A stretch of 64,000 nt of DNA from Pseudonocardia kunmingensis (GTDB lineage: Bacteria > Actinomycetota > Actinomycetes > Mycobacteriales > Pseudonocardiaceae). Positions within the stretch are counted from its first letter, which is position 1. Each line of letters opens with the position of its first letter. The stretch covers positions 1 through 64,000 of the forward strand of contig NZ_VFPA01000009.1 of the NCBI RefSeq assembly GCF_006716445.1, read 5' to 3'. A program made the translations under genes and the position numbers. This document shows, piece after piece, positions 62,983 to 64,000 of the stretch. Below the pieces are notes generated by a model that was not told where the DNA came from, made no database searches, and worked only from the letters and a program-made list of their open reading frames with translations.

Positions 62983-64000
62983 ATGTGGGAGGCCCCAGTG
63001 GACCGGAAGCGTACGAGTGTCGGGCTGGATGTGCACGCACGATCGGTGGTGGCGTGTGGCCTGGACGGGGTGACGGGGGAGCTGTCCGAGCGCCGGTTGA
63101 CCCCGGACCACGCCGAACTCCTGGGCTGGCTGCAGGCGCTGCCCGGTCCGGTCGAGGTGGTCTACGAGGCGGGTCCGACCGGGTTCGGGTTGGCCCGGTT
63201 CTTGACAGGGCGGGGAGTCCGGTGCCGGGTGGCGGCGCCCTCGCGGCTGCAACGCCCGTCCGGAGACCGGGTCAAGACCGACAAGCGCGATGCCCGGCAT
63301 CTGGCCCGGCTTCTACATCTCGAGGAGATCGTCTCGATCGCGGTGCCGAGCGTGGAACAGGAGGCCGCCCGGGATCTGGTGCGGGCTCGCGAAGATGTCC
63401 GGTGTGATCTGATGTCGGCCCGGCATCGGCTGTCGAAGCTGCTGCTGCGCCAGGGGATCGTCTACTACGGCGGGAAGCCCTGGACGGTGAACCATGACCT
63501 ATGGCTGCGGGCCCGTCGCCGGCAGCCGGTGTTCGACCAGCCCGGCCTGGGGCTGGCATTCGACATCGCCTACGACACGATGCCGGCCACGGTGGCCCGT
63601 CGGGACCGGCTCGACACCGCGATCGCTGAGATGGCCACCGAGAGTGAGTTCACCCCGGTCGTGACTCGGTTGGGCTGCCTGCGCGGGGTGTCGACGCTGA
63701 CCGCGTTCGGGCTCGCGGTCGAGATCGGGGACTGGCAGCGGTTGACCGGCCGGTCGATCGGCGCCTACCTCGGGCTGGTCCCGACCGAGTCCTCCTCGGG
63801 GGCGTCACGCTCGCAGGGATCGATCACCAAGACCGGCAACGCTCACGCCCGACGGTTGTTGATCGAGGCCGCTTGGCATCACCGGCGTCCGAGCCGGCCC
63901 AGCGTGGTCCTGCGGCGCCGCCAGGACAAGGCCGGGGCCGCGGCACGGGACCGGGGTGAGCGGGCCAACCGGCGCCTGCACGCCCGCTGGGCCCGGTTCG
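62983..64000 (+). CDS. IS110-family transposase (runs off the window)
   Basis: At least 339 residues from ATG 62983 (or GTG 62998). The N-terminal DEDD domain has VGLDVHARSVVACGLDG, then YEAGPTGFGLARFL and KTDKRDARHLARLL; the C-terminal domain with the catalytic Ser region includes YLGLVPTESSSGASRSQGSI and TKTGNAHARRLLIEAAWHH. IS110 enzymes move circular intermediates guided by a bridge RNA from the element's non-coding end. The frame is intact up to the window edge, so it may be active. The left end of the element is between 62897 and 62982. Confidence 0.9.
   Translation, partial: MWEAPVDRKRTSVGLDVHARSVVACGLDGVTGELSERRLTPDHAELLGWLQALPGPVEVVYEAGPTGFGLARFLTGRGVRCRVAAPSRLQRPSGDRVKTDKRDARHLARLLHLEEIVSIAVPSVEQEAARDLVRAREDVRCDLMSARHRLSKLLLRQGIVYYGGKPWTVNHDLWLRARRRQPVFDQPGLGLAFDIAYDTMPATVARRDRLDTAIAEMATESEFTPVVTRLGCLRGVSTLTAFGLAVEIGDWQRLTGRSIGAYLGLVPTESSSGASRSQGSITKTGNAHARRLLIEAAWHHRRPSRPSVVLRRRQDKAGAAARDRGERANRRLHARWARF

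Noticed and set aside
35777-64000. A right-hand partner for the solitary Tn3-type repeat
   Set aside because: Scanning by eye for the inverse of GGGGTCGCCGTAG found none inside the window, so I do not call a second complete transposon.

Overview
The window reads as high-GC actinobacterial DNA: GTG starts, very high third-position GC, a WhiB-like protein, an XRE/DUF5753-DUF397 pair and an FxLD lanthipeptide cluster. It is most like a Pseudonocardiaceae replicon; that placement rests on gene content only. A ParA/ParB pair with two large palindromic candidate centromere sites, a putative plasmid Rep gene, a coiled-coil plasmid-type protein and many insertion-sequence remnants suggest a large plasmid or an integrated plasmid-like element. 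There are no rRNA or tRNA genes and no CRISPR array that I can see.

Layout. (1) 1-1402: an anti-sigma ATPase/STAS pair, then a gene broken by a transposon. (2) 1408-13111: an intact-looking Tn3-family transposon of 11.7 kb with 39-bp terminal inverted repeats, a 5-bp target duplication (TGCTC), TnpA, a three-copy res region and TnpR. Its cargo is a redox/aldehyde operon (PfpI, glutathione-independent formaldehyde dehydrogenase, GlcG, amidohydrolase, ABM, DUF2630), a divergent royal-jelly/yellow-type protein and several gene fragments. (3) 13.1-21.4 kb: plasmid-like backbone with coiled-coil protein, membrane protein, candidate parS sites, parAB, rep, a small DNA-binding protein, WhiB-like protein and hypotheticals. 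(4) 21.8-25.9 kb: secreted serine protease plus CopC-like protein, XRE/DUF397 pair, and three coupled tiny genes. (5) 26.3-35.8 kb: FxLD class I lanthipeptide cluster with precursor, full-length LanB, a frameshifted LanC, a thiopeptide-type-domain/methyltransferase fusion and a helical protein, followed by fragments including a decayed second methyltransferase copy. (6) 35.8-43.2 kb: a solitary Tn3-type inverted repeat, then a two-gene candidate defence module (Abi_C protein plus DEAD/DEAH helicase), a serine recombinase with an extra C-terminal domain, a helix-turn-helix protein and a frameshifted SDR. (7) 43.3-47.2 kb: DUF1173-like gene, winged-helix regulator/membrane protein pair, a truncated integrase-like gene and IS30/IS3 scraps. 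(8) 47.5-62.1 kb: an aromatic-catabolism island. (9) 62.2-64.0 kb: IS1380 and IS4/IS1634-like remnants and an IS110-family transposase that runs off the end.

How the genes work together. The aromatic island pairs a Liv-type ABC importer (substrate-binding protein on the plus strand, HMGF on the minus strand) with a P450, its reductase and 2Fe-2S ferredoxin, a Rieske oxygenase with a small ferredoxin, a zinc alcohol dehydrogenase, a flavin hydroxylase, a gentisate-dioxygenase-like cupin and an FAH-type hydrolase, beside an IclR regulator. The logical route is import, O-demethylation or hydroxylation to a dihydroxybenzoate, gentisate-type ring cleavage, then FAH-family hydrolysis. Two identical-spacing palindromes (GTTCC-N7-GGAAC), exactly 100 bp apart, lie in the divergent promoter region. 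The lanthipeptide genes are packed with start/stop overlaps and act on the 56-residue precursor. Several genes carry single-nucleotide frameshifts, either real decay or uncorrected indel errors in the assembly.
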